Shown here in pieces: positions 1 to 10,819 of a stretch of 64,000 nt of DNA (its first letter is position 1; every line of letters begins with the position of its first letter). The position numbers were made by a program, and so were the translations under genes. This DNA comes from an uncultured Woeseiaceae bacterium (GTDB taxonomy: Bacteria > Pseudomonadota > Gammaproteobacteria > Steroidobacterales > Woeseiaceae): positions 27,546 to 91,545 of the forward strand of contig CAMYOJ010000015.1 in assembly GCA_947259985.1 (NCBI GenBank). Reading direction: 5' to 3'. Below the pieces are notes generated by a model. The model saw only the letters and a list, made by a program, of their open reading frames with translations. It searched no databases and was not told the origin of the DNA.

Positions 1-461
1 AGCTGCCGGTCGAAGCGTTCGTTGCTCGCCGTATTGAAGCGACCGCCCTTGGTGAATGGGCCGTAGAGGCAGAAAATTCCGCCAGGCCGCAAGGCTCGCG
101 CTACGAGGACCAGCATGTCGCGCACGGCGTCCGCGCTCATGATGTGGGCGGTGTTTGACGAGTAAATACCGTCGTAAGCGTCAGGCGGCAAATCTGCCGT
201 ACGCACGTCGACTGACAATGGCGCACGAATATTCATGACTCCGGCGTCCGCAATCCAGGCCTCGATGACCGCATGATTTTCGTCGAGATCGCTCGTCTGC
301 CATTGCAGGTGGTCCAGATCGGCCGCAAACGTAACGGCGTGCTGACCGGTTCCGGAACCGACCTCCAGGACCTCGGTGCAGTCACGAAACTCGTGCCGCA
401 ATACTTCGAGTATCGGCGCCGCGTTGTTGACCGCCGCCTGTGCGAAGGCGCGCTCAGTCAT
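1..461 (-). CDS. DUF938-type SAM-dependent methyltransferase (C-terminus runs off the window)
   Basis: Reverse-strand translation [49 protein letters not shown]...; motif [11 protein letters not shown]; start overlaps the orn stop. Confidence 0.8.
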   Translation of the reverse strand, partial: MTERAFAQAAVNNAAPILEVLRHEFRDCTEVLEVGSGTGQHAVTFAADLDHLQWQTSDLDENHAVIEAWIADAGVMNIRAPLSVDVRTADLPPDAYDGIYSSNTAHIMSADAVRDMLVLVARALRPGGIFCLYGPFTKGGRFNTASNERFDRQ

Positions 462-1041
462 CGGCCTTCCCGAGCGCCAGCGCAGCCGGGGACAGCAGGT
501 TATCGCGATACCAGGTGAGTTCTTCGATCGAATCGCGGATATCAGACAAGGCCAGGTGTTCGGATTCTTTCACAAACCCCCGGGCCACCTCCGGAGCCCA
601 CAGGCTCGCAAGGATCTTGAGCGTGCTTACGTCGAGATTACGGTAATGAAAGTAGCGCTCGAGGTCCGGCATTTCGCGCGCCAGGAAGCGTCGATCCTGG
701 CAGATACTGTTGCCGCACATGGGGGACGCTCCGGCATCGACCCACTTTGCGAGAAACTCGAGCGTCGCGGCCTCGGCGTCGGCCGCGCTCGTCTCACTCC
801 TGAGGACTCTGGCGGTCAGCCCGGACTGACCGTGTTGCCGCGTATTCCAGTCGTCCATGCCTTCCATGGTTTCCGGCGTTTGCCTGATCGCCAGCACCGG
901 TCCCTCCGCAAGTTCATTGAGGCGCATGTCCGTAACGATAGTGGCGATTTCGATAATCGAATCCTGTTCCGGGCTGAGGCCCGTCATCTCGAGATCGATC
1001 CATATCAGGTTCGCGGACCGGTCATCAACTGAGTTCGACAT
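454..1041 (-). CDS. orn: Oligoribonuclease (DEDD 3'-5' exonuclease)
   Basis: [38 protein letters not shown]...; internal Met at 1041 is the likely start of the longer ORF. Confidence 0.95.
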   Translation of the reverse strand: MSNSVDDRSANLIWIDLEMTGLSPEQDSIIEIATIVTDMRLNELAEGPVLAIRQTPETMEGMDDWNTRQHGQSGLTARVLRSETSAADAEAATLEFLAKWVDAGASPMCGNSICQDRRFLAREMPDLERYFHYRNLDVSTLKILASLWAPEVARGFVKESEHLALSDIRDSIEELTWYRDNLLSPAALALGKADD

Positions 1042-1145
1042 TGCCTTTCCGATTACGATCAAAGCACGTAGTTTACATGCCTTCGCAGTGCAAGGCTGCT
1101 CGCGGATCGGCATACTCTTGCAGGACTCAACAGGACCCTCGCGCA

Positions 1146-2036
1146 ATGCCCCAGCAACACGCCATCGTTATCGCCACATTCAGCCGCAGAATGCGTTTGC
1201 GCCTGGACGACGGGACGGAAGCCGAAGCGCGCATCAAAGGCAAGCGCCTGAAACCCGTCTGCGGCGACCGCGTCACGACCGAGCGCATCGCGAATGAGTC
1301 GGACTGGCTGATTACCGACATTCAATCGCGCGATAACGAACTCACACGCCCGAACATGCGTGGCCAGGTCGAGGTACTGGCGGCTAACCTCGATTACCTC
1401 ATTGTCGTCGCGGCTGCGGAACCGAAGGCAGACTGGTTCATCGTCGACCGCTATCTGTGTGCCGCCGAGATCATGAATATTGCGGCGGCCGTTGTTTACA
1501 ACAAGATCGATCTCGACCCTGCTGCAGCTGTCGAAGAGTTGAATAACTACGCGGCTATCGGTTATGACACCGTTCAATGCAGCGCCGAAACGGGCCAGGG
1601 CATCGATGCCATCCGAAACTTGCTGGCCGAGCGCTGCGCAATCATTGTTGGCCAGTCAGGCGTAGGCAAGTCGAGCATCATCAACTGCCTGTTGGGAGAT
1701 TCGCTGCAAAAAACCTCCACCGTATCGGGCAAGACGGGCGAAGGACGACACACTACGGTCAATTCCGCAATGATTTCTCTGCCCGGCAGCGGTTCCGTGA
1801 TTGATTCTCCCGGCGTCAGGGACTATGCGCCTGCGCTCGAATCGACCACCCTCGCCGCGCAGGGATTTCGGGAAATCTCAAAGCTCGCGCAACACTGCCG
1901 ATTTGCCAATTGTCGACACCTGCGCGAACCAGGCTGCGCCGTGAAGGAAGCACTCGAAAACCGGACAATCTCGCCGCGCCGCTATGAAAGCTACAAGCGT
2001 ATCGTCAACCTGACCGAGCAGATCGCACGCAACTAG
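1146..2036 (+). CDS. rsgA: Ribosome small subunit-dependent GTPase A
   Basis: Circularly permuted GTPase motifs ([27 protein letters not shown]) and C-terminal zinc-knuckle region; likely start [12 protein letters not shown] at 1146. Confidence 0.95.
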   Translation: MPQQHAIVIATFSRRMRLRLDDGTEAEARIKGKRLKPVCGDRVTTERIANESDWLITDIQSRDNELTRPNMRGQVEVLAANLDYLIVVAAAEPKADWFIVDRYLCAAEIMNIAAAVVYNKIDLDPAAAVEELNNYAAIGYDTVQCSAETGQGIDAIRNLLAERCAIIVGQSGVGKSSIINCLLGDSLQKTSTVSGKTGEGRHTTVNSAMISLPGSGSVIDSPGVRDYAPALESTTLAAQGFREISKLAQHCRFANCRHLREPGCAVKEALENRTISPRRYESYKRIVNLTEQIARN

Positions 2037-2042
2037 CGAATC

Positions 2043-2393
2043 TCACCCCGGCGGCCAGCCCAGTCCGCGCCCACCAAGCAAATGGAGATGCAGATGGAAG
2101 ACGGTTTGTCCGGCCGCTGCATTGCAATTCATGACGACACGATATCCCTCTTCTGAGAGTCCTTCCTTTTTCGCAATCTCCCGGGCAGCCGAGAACAGGC
2201 TGCCAACAACAGGCTGATCTTCCACCCCGATGTCGTTGATCGTCGCGATATGCTGCCTGGGAATGATCACGACATGCGTTGGTGCCTGCGGATTGATGTC
2301 GCGAAACGCGATCGCGGTTTCCGACTCGAAGACGATGTCAGCAGGAATATCGCCAGCAAGGATTTTGCAGAACAGACAGTCATCGTGTGTCAC
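2043..2393 (-). CDS. HIT family (histidine triad) protein
   Basis: MTHDDCLFCKILAGDIPADIVFE...; HLHLHLLGGR triad motif. Confidence 0.93.
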   Translation of the reverse strand: MTHDDCLFCKILAGDIPADIVFESETAIAFRDINPQAPTHVVIIPRQHIATINDIGVEDQPVVGSLFSAAREIAKKEGLSEEGYRVVMNCNAAAGQTVFHLHLHLLGGRGLGWPPG

Positions 2394-2405
2394 TTTTCTC
2401 TCCTC

Positions 2406-3005
2406 CTAGTCCACAACGCGACGGCCGAAGAAAGCGTGGGACAAAGTGCCGCCGTCAACATATTCCAGTTCGCCACCCAGCGGGACGCCATGTGCGATAC
2501 GGCTGGCTTCGACCGAGTGTTTACCCGCGAGTTCAGCGAGATAATGCGCCGTGGCGTCGCCCTCCACGGTCGGATTGGTCGCGATGATGAGCTCCTGGAC
2601 TTCACCCTGCCGCAACCACGCTTCGAGTTGGTCGAGACCCAGCTCGTCGGGACCAATGCCGTCCAGCGGCGACAGGTGGCCCATGAGCACGAAGTAAAGG
2701 CCACGGAAACCCGTCGCGTCTTCGATCGCCATGACATCTGCCGGTGACTCGACGACGCAGAGCTGGGTCGCGTCCCGGCCGCTCGCCGCACAGATCGAGC
2801 ACAGCTCGTGCTCGGTAAACATGCGGCAGCGACTGCAGTGCCCTATGCCGCGCACCGCTTCGGCGAGTGCGCTGGACAGGTTATCAGCACCCTCCCGGTC
2901 GCGTTCGAGCAAGTGAAAAGCGATACGCTGAGCCGACTTCTGGCCAATTCCCGGCATACACCGAAGCCCATCGATCAGGCGCACAAGCAGTGGCGAATAA
3001 GACAT
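2406..3005 (-). CDS. recR: Recombination protein RecR
   Basis: [33 protein letters not shown]; Cys zinc finger CSRC..CSIC; Toprim domain; recR-ybaB-dnaX order. Confidence 0.96.
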   Translation of the reverse strand: MSYSPLLVRLIDGLRCMPGIGQKSAQRIAFHLLERDREGADNLSSALAEAVRGIGHCSRCRMFTEHELCSICAASGRDATQLCVVESPADVMAIEDATGFRGLYFVLMGHLSPLDGIGPDELGLDQLEAWLRQGEVQELIIATNPTVEGDATAHYLAELAGKHSVEASRIAHGVPLGGELEYVDGGTLSHAFFGRRVVD

Positions 3006-3018
3006 CCGATGGACTGCC

Positions 3019-3342
3019 TCAGAACGGCAATTTCATGCCGGGCGGAAGGCTCATGCCGGATGTCATGCCCGAGAATTTCTCCTGAACGGTCTTTTCGACC
3101 TTGCGCAGGGCGTCGTTGAATGCTGCCGTAATGAGGTCTTCGAGCATTTCCTTGTCGTCACCCACCAACGAATCATCAATCTCTACGGCCTGCACCTGGT
3201 GCTGACAGCTCATCGTGATGCGCACCATGCCTGCACCGGACTCACCTGTCACGGTCAGCGACGCCATCTCCTCCTGGGCTTTTTTCATATTGGCCTGCAT
3301 CTGCTGGGCCTGCTTCATCAATTGGCCGATGCCACCCTTCAT
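3019..3342 (-). CDS. ybaB: YbaB/EbfC family nucleoid-associated protein
   Basis: [40 protein letters not shown]; synteny with recR and dnaX. Confidence 0.95.
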   Translation of the reverse strand: MKGGIGQLMKQAQQMQANMKKAQEEMASLTVTGESGAGMVRITMSCQHQVQAVEIDDSLVGDDKEMLEDLITAAFNDALRKVEKTVQEKFSGMTSGMSLPPGMKLPF

Positions 3343-3358
3343 TCAATTCTCCTGACTG

Positions 3359-4966
3359 TTAGTCTGACTGCGGCGGATTGATCAGTTCGATCGTCTCGGT
3401 CTTGATCTCCGCGCCGAACATGTTCTTCATCGCCCGGACGTTGGGATCCGCTTCGAGTGTCTGCCTGGCCTGTTCCATCCGCTCATCGGTCATGCGCGAC
3501 TCCTGCTGCACGGGCGTCTCCCGCGACTCCGCCCCAAGCGTGATATCGACATTCAGGGCCTCACCGAAATGTTCAGAAAGTCGCGACGCCATCGCGTCTT
3601 TTCGTTGCTTCGTGAGCAGCGAGTCGGAGCGCGGGTCCAGGCCGAGGTACAAGGTATTGCCCTCGCGCCTCAGATACGCGCAATTACTCGCCAGCAACCG
3701 CACCGCTCCCGACAATCCGAGACCCGCAACCAGCTGGCTCCAATCCGGATCAGACCAGGTTTTCGCCTGCGGCGTCATTGCCGCAGAGCGTACCGCCGGC
3801 TTTGCGGCGGGCTCCACCTCAGCAACCGGCGCACTGCGCTTGCCGGGCGGGGCCGTCGCACCGCCGGTCATTGTCGACACATCCGCTGGCCGGAACGCGA
3901 GCATACGTAACAGCGTCATCTCGACCCCACTGCGTGGATCAGGCGCCAGGTGGATATCGCGCCTGCCCATGAGTGCAATCTGGTAGAAAAGCTGCACGTC
4001 GGTGGCGGGCAATGCCGCTGAAAGCTCGGCGTACTCCTGTTCGCTCATGTCGTCCTCGCTGTCGCAGGTACCAACGATCTGGTAGACAGCTATGCGCTGC
4101 AGGTCTCGGGCAAGATCCTCGAGCAGCCGCGCGTAGTTCGGAAACTGTTCGTCTATTTGCCGAATCGTGTCGATGAGCCCGCTCGCATCGTTGTCGGCGA
4201 GCAGGCGCAGCAAGCGCACAACGTGATCACGATCTATCGTGCCCAGCATCATTGCGACCTGATGCTCCTCGATTTTCCCACCGCAGTAGGCGATCGCCTG
4301 GTCGAGAAGGCTAAGCGCGTCGCGCATGCTGCCGTCTGCCGCTCGCGAGAGCATCGCCAGCGCTGCGACTTCAGCCTCGATCGACTCGGCTTCACAAATG
4401 TGCGTCAGGCGGTCGCAAATAAGGCGCGGCGTCATGCGCTTCAGGTTGAATTGCAGGCAACGTGACAAGACAGTGGCCGGCAGCTTCTGCGGGTCCGTTG
4501 TGGCCAGCAGGAACTTGACGTGTGGAGGTGGTTCTTCGAGGGTCTTCAGGAGAGCATTAAACGAGCTCTTCGACAACATGTGCACCTCGTCGATCAGGTA
4601 CACCTTGTAACGCCCTCGCGCCGGCGCGTACTGCACGTTGTCCAGAAGATCGCGCGTGTCGTCGACCTTGGTCTTGCTGGCGGCATCCACTTCAATCAGG
4701 TCGACGAAACGACCCTCGTCGATTTCGACACAGGCACTGCATTCGCCGCAGGGTTTCGACGTCACCCCGTTCTCGCAGTTGAGCGCCTTGGCCAGAATGC
4801 GCGCTATCGTGGTCTTGCCGACGCCCCGGGTGCCCGTAAACAGATAGGCGTGGTGCAAACGGCCCGAGTCAAGCGCATTGACCAGGGCCTGGAGCACATG
4901 CTCCTGGCCGACCGTATCCGAGAAGTCTTTGGGCCGCCATTTGCGGGCCAGGACAAGGTAACTCAT
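3359..4966 (-). CDS. dnaX: DNA polymerase III subunit gamma/tau
   Basis: MSYLVLARKWRPKDFSDTVGQEHVLQAL; Walker A GTRGVGKTT; CGECSAC zinc module; DEVHMLS. Confidence 0.96.
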   Translation of the reverse strand: MSYLVLARKWRPKDFSDTVGQEHVLQALVNALDSGRLHHAYLFTGTRGVGKTTIARILAKALNCENGVTSKPCGECSACVEIDEGRFVDLIEVDAASKTKVDDTRDLLDNVQYAPARGRYKVYLIDEVHMLSKSSFNALLKTLEEPPPHVKFLLATTDPQKLPATVLSRCLQFNLKRMTPRLICDRLTHICEAESIEAEVAALAMLSRAADGSMRDALSLLDQAIAYCGGKIEEHQVAMMLGTIDRDHVVRLLRLLADNDASGLIDTIRQIDEQFPNYARLLEDLARDLQRIAVYQIVGTCDSEDDMSEQEYAELSAALPATDVQLFYQIALMGRRDIHLAPDPRSGVEMTLLRMLAFRPADVSTMTGGATAPPGKRSAPVAEVEPAAKPAVRSAAMTPQAKTWSDPDWSQLVAGLGLSGAVRLLASNCAYLRREGNTLYLGLDPRSDSLLTKQRKDAMASRLSEHFGEALNVDITLGAESRETPVQQESRMTDERMEQARQTLEADPNVRAMKNMFGAEIKTETIELINPPQSD

Positions 4967-5019
4967 AGAAAGTATGGCGCCTGAGGCTCGATTCCGAGTC
5001 GAACAGTGTAACTTAAAGT

Positions 5020-5125
<106 letters not shown>

Positions 5126-5168
5126 GGCGGCGATTATCGCCGCTCGCAGCCGTCAACACAAACCTCGC

Positions 5169-6116
5169 TCAACCCCAGAGATGGCGGTCTTTTTCGATCA
5201 CGTGCTCCGACGAGCCGACGATCAGCGGGTCAGGCCCGTGCACGACATGCTTGTCCTTGTCCGGGTAATTGAGTTCGGACAGGAAATGCTGCATGCAGTT
5301 CAGGCGCGCACGTTTCTTGTCGTCGGACTTGATGATGGTCCAGGGCGCGTCCGCGGTGTCCGTATAGAAGAACATCGCCTCCTTGGCCTCGGTGTACTCG
5401 GCCCACTTGTCCCGGGACTCCTGGTCGATCGGGCTCAGTTTCCACTGCTTCAGCGGATCCGACATGCGCGCCGTGAATCGCTGTTCCTGCTCATCGTGCG
5501 TAACCGAGAACCAGTACTTGAACAGCCGGATTCCGGAGCGCACGAGCATCCGTTCCAGATCGGGTACCTGCCGCATAAACTCGAGGTATTCGAGGGAGTC
5601 ACAAAAGCCCATTACGCGCTCGACGCCCGCCCGGTTGTACCAGGAGCGATCGAAGAAGACCATTTCTCCGGCCGTCGGCAGGTGTTTTACGTAGCGCTGA
5701 AAATACCATTGCCCTCGCTCATGATCGGTCGGCTTTTCGAGGGCTACGACGCGCGCCGCCCGCGGGTTCAGATGTTCCATGAAGCGCTTGATGGTACCGC
5801 CCTTGCCGGCTGCGTCCCGTCCTTCACAAATGACCACGATACGTTCGCCCGTCATCTTGACCCAGTTCTGAACCTTGAGCAGTTCGACCTGCAGTTCCTC
5901 TTTGTGTTGCTCGTAGGCTGTGCCCCGTATCCGGGTCTTGTAGGGATATGTGCCGCTTCGGAAAAGATCCTTGATCTTCTCCGGGTCGTGGCGCATCTGA
6001 CTGAAAAGACGTGCGGCAGAGGGCTGCTGCGTCTTTGCCCTGGCCACGTTCTGTGCGGAGTCTTCTTTCTTTATCGGAACAATGGATTCCGGCTGCCCTG
6101 CTTTGTTGTCCGTCAT
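5169..6116 (-). CDS. ppk2: Polyphosphate kinase 2 family protein
   Basis: CEGRDAAGKGGTIKRFMEHLNPR Walker A and FFDRSWYNRAGVERVMGFC. Confidence 0.93.
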   Translation of the reverse strand: MTDNKAGQPESIVPIKKEDSAQNVARAKTQQPSAARLFSQMRHDPEKIKDLFRSGTYPYKTRIRGTAYEQHKEELQVELLKVQNWVKMTGERIVVICEGRDAAGKGGTIKRFMEHLNPRAARVVALEKPTDHERGQWYFQRYVKHLPTAGEMVFFDRSWYNRAGVERVMGFCDSLEYLEFMRQVPDLERMLVRSGIRLFKYWFSVTHDEQEQRFTARMSDPLKQWKLSPIDQESRDKWAEYTEAKEAMFFYTDTADAPWTIIKSDDKKRARLNCMQHFLSELNYPDKDKHVVHGPDPLIVGSSEHVIEKDRHLWG

Positions 6117-6267
6117 GGTGCGTAATCTCCAGCCAAAACTATTTCGTTATTTTCGGCTTTTCTCCCGTAACTCAGAATACGGAAAATTGCCTATTGCCCC
6201 AGCTTACAATAATCCGGCGTTCTTTCTGCAATAATGCGCCTCCCGACGATTCAACAGGCCTGCATCA

Positions 6268-6864
6268 ATGAAATCACAGAGCGTCGCTTTTCGGGCGACT
6301 GCTATAGCGCTGGCGGTCCTGATATCGGCTTGCACGACAACGACGACGCAGAGTTTCAACGTCACCAGGAACCCTCGGGTCGAAGCCAGCGTTATTGCCG
6401 TCGACGCCGATTTCGGCCGTTATGACCGAATTCTCGCCAGCGACATGGGGATATTCTTTCCGGAGGACGCGGCGCCGTCGGACGCCGATCAGGAGCGCAC
6501 GCGGCAGATTTTTCGCAAGGCGTTTCTGGGCGAACTGGTCGGATACGAGATCGTGCGTGAAAAGGGACCCACGGCGCTCGAGGTTCAGCCCACGCTGATC
6601 GATCTCCGCAATGCAACGTCGCCCGAGTTACCCGGTATGCGACGCGAATTGCGCGAAATCGCGAGGCCGGGCGCGATCATCTTCCTGATGGAACTCAAGG
6701 ACTCGAAATCCGGCAAAATCCTTGCGCGCGGCGCGGACAGCGCGTCGGCGCCCGCATTCTCGACGTCCACGGCAACACTCACCGACTGGGGTGCCGTGGA
6801 GAATGCTGCCGCTCGTTGGGCGCGGTTGTTTCGCGAGTTCCTTGATGGGAACCTGAACAAGTAA
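6268..6864 (+). CDS. DUF3313-like lipoprotein
   Basis: Signal peptide with lipobox LISAC; ...ASDMGIFF...TRQIFRKAF...AAARWARLFREFLDGNL resembles the product at 10086-10784. Confidence 0.6.
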   Translation: MKSQSVAFRATAIALAVLISACTTTTTQSFNVTRNPRVEASVIAVDADFGRYDRILASDMGIFFPEDAAPSDADQERTRQIFRKAFLGELVGYEIVREKGPTALEVQPTLIDLRNATSPELPGMRRELREIARPGAIIFLMELKDSKSGKILARGADSASAPAFSTSTATLTDWGAVENAAARWARLFREFLDGNLNK

Positions 6865-6906
6865 TAGCTTGCGCGACGCTGGTTACGGCCGGCTGAGGAG
6901 GAACCT

Positions 6907-7542
6907 GTGCGCCGTACACGAAATGCAATTCGAGTTATTCTGCCTGCTCTCATCGCAACACTTGTTGCGTCGTGTTCGTCCGGCCCCAAGACCGTCGCGT
7001 CCGCGGACGTACCCAGCTACGCCGGCAGCGGCGTCAGGAAGATCCTGGTTGTCGGTGTTGCAGACAATTACGAGAGCCGCACACGCTTCGAGCGCAAGCT
7101 CGCGTCGGACCTCAGGTACGCCGGCGCACAAGCGACGGCCTACTACGTCCTCACAGGCGGCGATAAACCGATCATTCGTGAGGAAATCGAAGAAGCCGCG
7201 ACTGACGAGGGCTTTGACGCCGTCCTGATCTCGAGAGTCACCAACCGCGACTCCGACGCGAAAATGAAGTCGGGCCCGGCAGGCGCCAAGGCGACTCGAC
7301 GGGATGCGGACAAGCCTCTCGACCTGTTTCGCTACGACTACGAAGAGCTCAACGAACCGGACATGCTCGACGTTAACGTCAACATCACGATTCGGTCCGA
7401 GCTGTTTTCCCTTCCTGCCGGGGACAAGCTTTGGTCGGTCGAAACGAGCCTGTCAGATGTGAAGACGCTTGCGGAAATAATCAATGAAACCAGCGCGGCC
7501 GTGGTCGGGCGTCTGAAGTCCGACGGCCTGATTCGCGACTAG
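6907..7542 (+). CDS. Lipoprotein of unknown function (paralogue of 13939-14580)
   Basis: Lipobox LVASC; KILVVGVADNYESRTRFERKLASDLRYAGAQA...VVGRLKSDGLIRD. Confidence 0.65.
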   Translation: MRRTRNAIRVILPALIATLVASCSSGPKTVASADVPSYAGSGVRKILVVGVADNYESRTRFERKLASDLRYAGAQATAYYVLTGGDKPIIREEIEEAATDEGFDAVLISRVTNRDSDAKMKSGPAGAKATRRDADKPLDLFRYDYEELNEPDMLDVNVNITIRSELFSLPAGDKLWSVETSLSDVKTLAEIINETSAAVVGRLKSDGLIRD

Positions 7543-7601
7543 CTGGGGCCGACGCTCAGCCACCCGGTTGTTGTGCCGAGGCCACGCCCGGCAATGCCTG
7601 G

Positions 7602-10061
7602 CTAGCGCCGACGGCCGCGCATCCGTCCACCACGCGAGCGGTTCTGGAAAGAACGATTCGCGCTGCGCCGCTGGTTATAGCGGCTATTGCCATTCGTCCT
7701 GGCGTTATGGCTGCGATCGAGCTGACTGCGCCGGCTCGTATCGTAGCTACCACGGTTTCGTGCTGCGTCGTAGCTGCGATTCGACCACGCATCAGTCGAT
7801 TGCCGGCGTTCCGATAAGCCCGATGCATCGCGATTCTCGAAACCGCTTCGGCGTTCGGAAGCATTGCTGCGTGCCTGGTCCGTCTGCGCCGCGCGGTCTT
7901 CGGGCGCCGTGACCGGGTTCCAGCCGCCGTCATCGCCGCGCTGCTGCCATCCACTATCATCGCGCTTGTAGACTTCGCCGTCCCGTCCCGCGTACAGATC
8001 ACCTTCCGATGAGCGGGCGAAGCCGCCGGTCTGCCCGCTGCCCGTCTCATACTGGACGGCCCTGCCCTCCGAACCGCGATACGACTGCGTCGACAGCGTC
8101 TGGTCGCCGCGCTGGAATTCGCCAGTGCCCGTGACCGAGTCGCCGCTGCGCTCGCGGGTCAGCTGGCCCGTGGTTCCCTCGGACGTCCTGATGTCGGTGG
8201 TCATTTTGTTGTCCGACCATTCGCTGCGAGTCTCCATCCACTTGTCGTTCTGCGTGATCAGCGACTCGCCCCAGCCACCGTCTTCGTTGGCGTAGCGATG
8301 CGTGGCAACCCCCGTCCCTGTGCGCGGGTTGTAGGCAACGCCGCGACCGGCAATCTCGTTGCTGTCCCAGACCGCCTCCCCTCGTGCGTAGGTGCCGGTA
8401 CTGGGGTTGTAGGCGGAACCACGCCCGTAGCCGCCGTAAGGCCCGTACACGCTCGCCGAACGCCCGTACGTGCCCGTGTTCGGGTTGTACCAGGCGGACG
8501 CGCCGTAGCTGTAGGGATAGGGATAGTAGGGATAGCCGTAATAGCCACCGTAGCCGTAGTACGGCGGGTAGTACCAGCCGCTGCCGTAGACGACGACCCC
8601 GTAGCTGACGTAGGTTCCGTAATAGCCGCTGGTATAGCCCGTCGATACGTAGTCACTACCGGAGTCATACACTTTGACGTGGGTTACATGGTACATCGGC
8701 GACGAAGGCGGAATCGCGTAAATCGCGGCCGGAATATTGTCGGCAACGACCCAGGGCCCGGTCGCCACAGTTGCTCGATACCAGACTGCATCGAGGCACA
8801 GGTAGTACACGCCTTCGTAGAGCAGCACATCGTTAGGGCTGTTCAGGACGCGCTGTACGTCGGTTCCCTCGATAGGCACAAACTCCGGTTCGCCCTGGTA
8901 GACAACCGAGACGCTGTCGCCAGCGTCGCGCGAGACGCTGGCTTTCCTCGGAATCTCGGCTTCGAGCACAGCCAGCTGCGCCTCCTCGGAACCGGGCACG
9001 GCAACGAGCACATGACCCTTGGGACTGTCGGGCGGGATCCCGGAAAACTCCTCCGGCAGTTCCTTGACGTGGTGCCAGGGCCCCTTGAGTGATGCGGATT
9101 CGAACCAGCGGCCCGAGACCAGGTAGAAATACCGGCCATCGAGGCGGAACAAATCGCTCTCCGTATCGCGCACGTATTCGAGCCCCCCGGCCGTGATCGT
9201 GCCGAAGGAAGGTTGACCATCCGTGACGATAAGTTCCGCCGGTCGGTCGCTCACGAACACGGTCGGCAGCTCCTGGCTGTCTTTCGACGGCGGGATGGAG
9301 GCCTTCACCTCGGTCCAGTTGCCGTCGTCGGGCAGCTTCTTGAAATCGCGCGGCAAGGAGTCATCGAATTTCCAGCTATTCTTGAGGTCAGTGGCCTTGA
9401 GCCAGTGTCGGCCGTGCCGCAGGTACCATTCCTTCTCCTTGTAGCGAAACAGGTCCCAGTTCGTATTTACAGTGAACTCGAGACGCGTGTCGTCAATCGG
9501 CGTGAGTATCGGCTCGCCGTCGGTCATGACGAGAATTGCCGGCGTGCTGGAGTAGAAAATAGGCGGCGGTTCGAACGACAGCCCCTCCTCGGCCGGCGGA
9601 ACGATATCGAAAGCGACGTAAGACAGGACGACATCGAGTGGCACGTACTGACTGTTCTTGCGCACGGAATCACGCACGAGTGCCTGCAGCCTGGCAAGCC
9701 GCGCCCCATCCGCACCGGGGAAACTGACCCCCGTGATCTCCGGGTTGTCGATGGCCACGACCCTTTCTTCGACATTGGCCTCGGTATCGGCAGCAAACTC
9801 CGCGGTGCCGAGCACGGCATCGGTTTCACCATCGAGCGTCGCTTCCACAGCCACGCGGCCAGTGACACGCTCGAAATCCTCCCAGCTTTCGATCTGCGGC
9901 TCGTGAATCACGACCCATCCGTCCGCCGATTCAAAGACACGCGGATACAGCGGCACTTGATCGACAGCCCGCACCGTTTCCGGCTCGGTCGTGTCGGTTT
10001 CCGCGTGTGCCGGCAGCGCAACAAGGCCAAGCAGGACTAATGACAGGGCGAACTTTTTCAT
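7602..10061 (-). CDS. Large secreted repeat protein (three W/GPW-type modules, Gly/Tyr-rich linker, Arg/Ser/Asn-rich tail)
   Basis: Signal peptide MKKFALSLVLLGLVALPAHA; modules 'FRYKEKEWYLRHGRHWLKATDLKNSW', 'FRLDGRYFYLVSGRWFESASLKGPW', 'LLYEGVYYLCLDAVWYRATVATGPW'. Confidence 0.75.
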   Translation of the reverse strand: MKKFALSLVLLGLVALPAHAETDTTEPETVRAVDQVPLYPRVFESADGWVVIHEPQIESWEDFERVTGRVAVEATLDGETDAVLGTAEFAADTEANVEERVVAIDNPEITGVSFPGADGARLARLQALVRDSVRKNSQYVPLDVVLSYVAFDIVPPAEEGLSFEPPPIFYSSTPAILVMTDGEPILTPIDDTRLEFTVNTNWDLFRYKEKEWYLRHGRHWLKATDLKNSWKFDDSLPRDFKKLPDDGNWTEVKASIPPSKDSQELPTVFVSDRPAELIVTDGQPSFGTITAGGLEYVRDTESDLFRLDGRYFYLVSGRWFESASLKGPWHHVKELPEEFSGIPPDSPKGHVLVAVPGSEEAQLAVLEAEIPRKASVSRDAGDSVSVVYQGEPEFVPIEGTDVQRVLNSPNDVLLYEGVYYLCLDAVWYRATVATGPWVVADNIPAAIYAIPPSSPMYHVTHVKVYDSGSDYVSTGYTSGYYGTYVSYGVVVYGSGWYYPPYYGYGGYYGYPYYPYPYSYGASAWYNPNTGTYGRSASVYGPYGGYGRGSAYNPSTGTYARGEAVWDSNEIAGRGVAYNPRTGTGVATHRYANEDGGWGESLITQNDKWMETRSEWSDNKMTTDIRTSEGTTGQLTRERSGDSVTGTGEFQRGDQTLSTQSYRGSEGRAVQYETGSGQTGGFARSSEGDLYAGRDGEVYKRDDSGWQQRGDDGGWNPVTAPEDRAAQTDQARSNASERRSGFENRDASGLSERRQSTDAWSNRSYDAARNRGSYDTSRRSQLDRSHNARTNGNSRYNQRRSANRSFQNRSRGGRMRGRRR

Positions 10062-10085
10062 TCGATGGTCTCCGTACGGGCCGGG

Positions 10086-10784
10086 CTAATTGGACGCATA
10101 GTGGTCCAGCTGCTCTCGCAGGATCCGGGCCCAGATGCCCGCGAGGCGACGGACTTCCGCCGTGTTTGTGGCCCTGTTGGATCGCTGAAACCTGTCCGCG
10201 ACGTCTTCCGCGGCCCGTCGATCGACGACCCTCGCAATAACCGCCTCCGAAGTGGAGTCACTGATCTCGAGGATCAGGGTCGCCTCGCCGATCCTGTCGA
10301 GGAAGATCTCGTAACTACCCGCCTGCTCGGGAGGCACGTAGGAAACGACGTCGATCAGGCCGCCCTTGATGAGCAGCACATCAGGTCCGGGCTCGCTGAC
10401 GACGGTGAAACGAGTGCTCTTGGCGAGCTCTTCGTGAAACTTCTCCCTGAAAGTGTTCTTGAGACGCTCCTTCTGGTCTGCATTCAATACGTAATAGTCT
10501 GTTGCACTCGTCGAGCGATTGAACCTTTTCGAAGCACCCGGTCGGTACTGGATTCCGACACCCTGCAACATGATTTTGTCATAGGCGCTGATATCCATAT
10601 CGGGCCTCGCCCATGCGGCGTCCGCGCGACTGCTCGATACAGGGTACAGACCGTCGTGACTCATCAGTTCGTCGGTCGCTGAAATCGCTTCAGTCGAGTC
10701 GTCGGCCGCACACACCGACACGAAAAAAACGGACACGACAATCGCCGCAGACCGCAGCGGCGAAGCGCTTGCATTGAGACGCAT
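10086..10784 (-). CDS. DUF3313-like exported protein
   Basis: Likely start MRLNASASPLRSAAIVVSVFFVSVCAAD at 10784; ...YDKIMLQGVGIQYRPGA...KNTFREKFHEEL... Confidence 0.65.
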   Translation of the reverse strand: MRLNASASPLRSAAIVVSVFFVSVCAADDSTEAISATDELMSHDGLYPVSSSRADAAWARPDMDISAYDKIMLQGVGIQYRPGASKRFNRSTSATDYYVLNADQKERLKNTFREKFHEELAKSTRFTVVSEPGPDVLLIKGGLIDVVSYVPPEQAGSYEIFLDRIGEATLILEISDSTSEAVIARVVDRRAAEDVADRFQRSNRATNTAEVRRLAGIWARILREQLDHYASN

Positions 10785-10819
10785 GGAACTAACCTCGATG
10801 TTCCTGGTGGTGGCGATTA

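Noticed and set aside
3359-4966. Possible programmed -1 frameshift in dnaX producing a gamma form
   Set aside because: I could not find an A AAA AAG-type slippery heptamer on the coding strand in the expected region; the gene reads through as a single 535-aa frame.
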